This document shows positions 5,896 through 6,411 of a DNA stretch of 6,411 nt, piece after piece. The DNA comes from an uncultured Ilumatobacter sp. (GTDB taxonomy: Bacteria; Actinomycetota; Acidimicrobiia; Acidimicrobiales; Ilumatobacteraceae), in contig CALICC010000071.1 of the NCBI GenBank assembly GCA_938049325.1, positions 1 through 6,411 on the forward strand. Direction: 5' to 3'. Both the position numbers and the translations under genes were made by a program. The notes beneath the pieces were generated by a model. The model did no database searches and had not been told where the DNA came from. It saw only the letters and a list, made by a program, of their open reading frames with translations. Every line of letters starts with the position of its first letter. The stretch's first letter is position 1.

Positions 5896-5914
5896 GTCAC
5901 GTCCGGAGTTTCGA

Positions 5915-5929
5915 ATCTTCTCGGAAGAT
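5915..5929. repeat. Inverted repeat in divergent intergenic region
   Basis: ATCTTC-TCG-GAAGAT has perfect 6-bp arms. It lies about 20 bases upstream of the proposed -10 of the flavin oxidoreductase gene and about 100 bases upstream of the fasciclin gene, so it could serve a regulator of either. It is not followed by a T-run. Confidence 0.35.
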
Positions 5930-5964
5930 CGTCATCCGAGAGTGCGGTGAGTTCCGAACACCTC

Positions 5965-6030
5965 TTGACCGAGCGGCTCGAAGGCCCCGAGGTCAATCGT
6001 GAACACACCCCCCATCTTCGAGGAGAAGAC
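5965..6030 (+). promoter_or_regulatory. Leader and possible promoter of fasciclin lipoprotein gene
   Basis: TTGACC (5965-5970) resembles a -35, but no good -10 follows at normal spacing; TTGACC and GGTCAA (5991-5996) form a 6-bp inverted repeat. The leader contains a C6 run (6008-6013). It also has a small hairpin TCTTC/GAAGA (6015-6019 with 6025-6029) whose loop GAGGA carries most of the Shine-Dalgarno. AGGAG (6021-6025) is 5 bases before ATG 6031 and clearly decides that start. Confidence 0.4.
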
Positions 6031-6411
6031 ATGAAACACTCCACCCGTTCCACCCGCATCGTCGCCGGTCTGGTTGCCGGAACGTTTGCTCTGGCCGCAT
6101 GCGGTTCCGACAGCAACGAAGCCGACGACGCTCCCGCCGCAACCACTGCGGAAGAAGCTCCCGTCGAGACCGAAGCCATGGAAGAAGACGCCATGGAAGA
6201 GGTCGGCACGATCGTCGACGTCGCCGTTGGTGCTGGCACGTTCGAAACGTTGGTTGCTGCGGTGACTGCGGCCGATCTTGCCGGGACGCTGTCGAGCGAA
6301 GGCCCGTTCACGGTGTTCGCTCCGACCGATGAGGCGTTCGCGGCGCTCCCGGAGGGTCTGGTCGACGCGCTGCTGCTTCCGGAGAACAAGGATGCTCTGG
6401 TGGCGGTGCTC
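6031..6411 (+). CDS. Fasciclin (FAS1) domain lipoprotein, N-terminal part (runs off the right edge)
   Basis: The 127 codons present encode a lipoprotein signal peptide: positive n-region MKHSTRSTR, hydrophobic core IVAGLVAGTFALAA, and lipobox L21-A22-A23-C24, so Cys24 should be lipidated and the protein anchored outside the cytoplasmic membrane. Residues 25-61 form an acidic Ala/Glu/Asp-rich linker, probably disordered. A FAS1 domain begins near 62 with TIVDVAVGAGTFETLVAAV and includes the hallmark GPFTVFAPTDEAFAALPEG (about 92-110). The second FAS1 motif (Y-H-type) would follow just past the window edge. FAS1 domains mediate adhesion or protein-ligand contacts at the cell surface; similar secreted actinobacterial proteins resemble mycobacterial MPT70/MPT83. 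The start has a good Shine-Dalgarno. The partner or ligand is not indicated. Confidence 0.93.
   Translation, partial: MKHSTRSTRIVAGLVAGTFALAACGSDSNEADDAPAATTAEEAPVETEAMEEDAMEEVGTIVDVAVGAGTFETLVAAVTAADLAGTLSSEGPFTVFAPTDEAFAALPEGLVDALLLPENKDALVAVL

Noticed and set aside
5881..5896. CGGGTTCGAACC on the plus strand resembling the T-arm of a tRNA
   Set aside because: The flanking bases do not form a 5-bp T-stem, and no acceptor, anticodon or D-arm can be folded around it.

Overview
The window is GC-rich bacterial DNA with actinobacterial traits. These are GTG/TTG-type starts, several starts without a Shine-Dalgarno but with a TANNNT box 6-8 bases upstream, an AccD/PccB-type acyl-CoA carboxylase subunit, a HAD-PlsC fusion protein and a luciferase-like flavin oxidoreductase. 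The protein styles fit Acidimicrobiia (Ilumatobacter-like), but that placement is an impression, not a proof.

Layout. On the minus strand at the left edge is the N-terminal part of citrate synthase (568 down to 2, continuing off the window). A 156-base gap upstream of it holds a perfect 20-bp palindrome. Further upstream on the minus strand is a probable two-gene operon: a LysR-type regulator (3085-2147), then a carboxyltransferase-family protein (2113-725). A 300-base intergenic region (about 3086-3394) follows. It carries a CRP/GlxR-like set of inverted repeats and, on the plus strand, what I read as a 6C-type small RNA (about 3196-3311) ending in a strong intrinsic terminator. Downstream on the plus strand, from its own apparently leaderless promoter, is a HAD-IB phosphatase/PlsC acyltransferase fusion (3395-4822). 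It converges on a luciferase-like flavin-dependent oxidoreductase (5881-4826, minus) with only 3 bases between the stop codons. A divergent intergenic region (5882-6030) leads to the start of a secreted fasciclin-domain lipoprotein (6031 onward, cut by the right edge).

Functional themes. Citrate synthase and the carboxyltransferase both use acyl-CoA/acetyl-CoA, and PlsC makes phosphatidic acid, so central carbon and lipid metabolism dominate; no single pathway joins all the genes. The most interesting element is the small RNA: three successive hairpins each present a C5-C6 loop, whereas the 6C family as I know it has two, and two of the three share an identical 12-base core.
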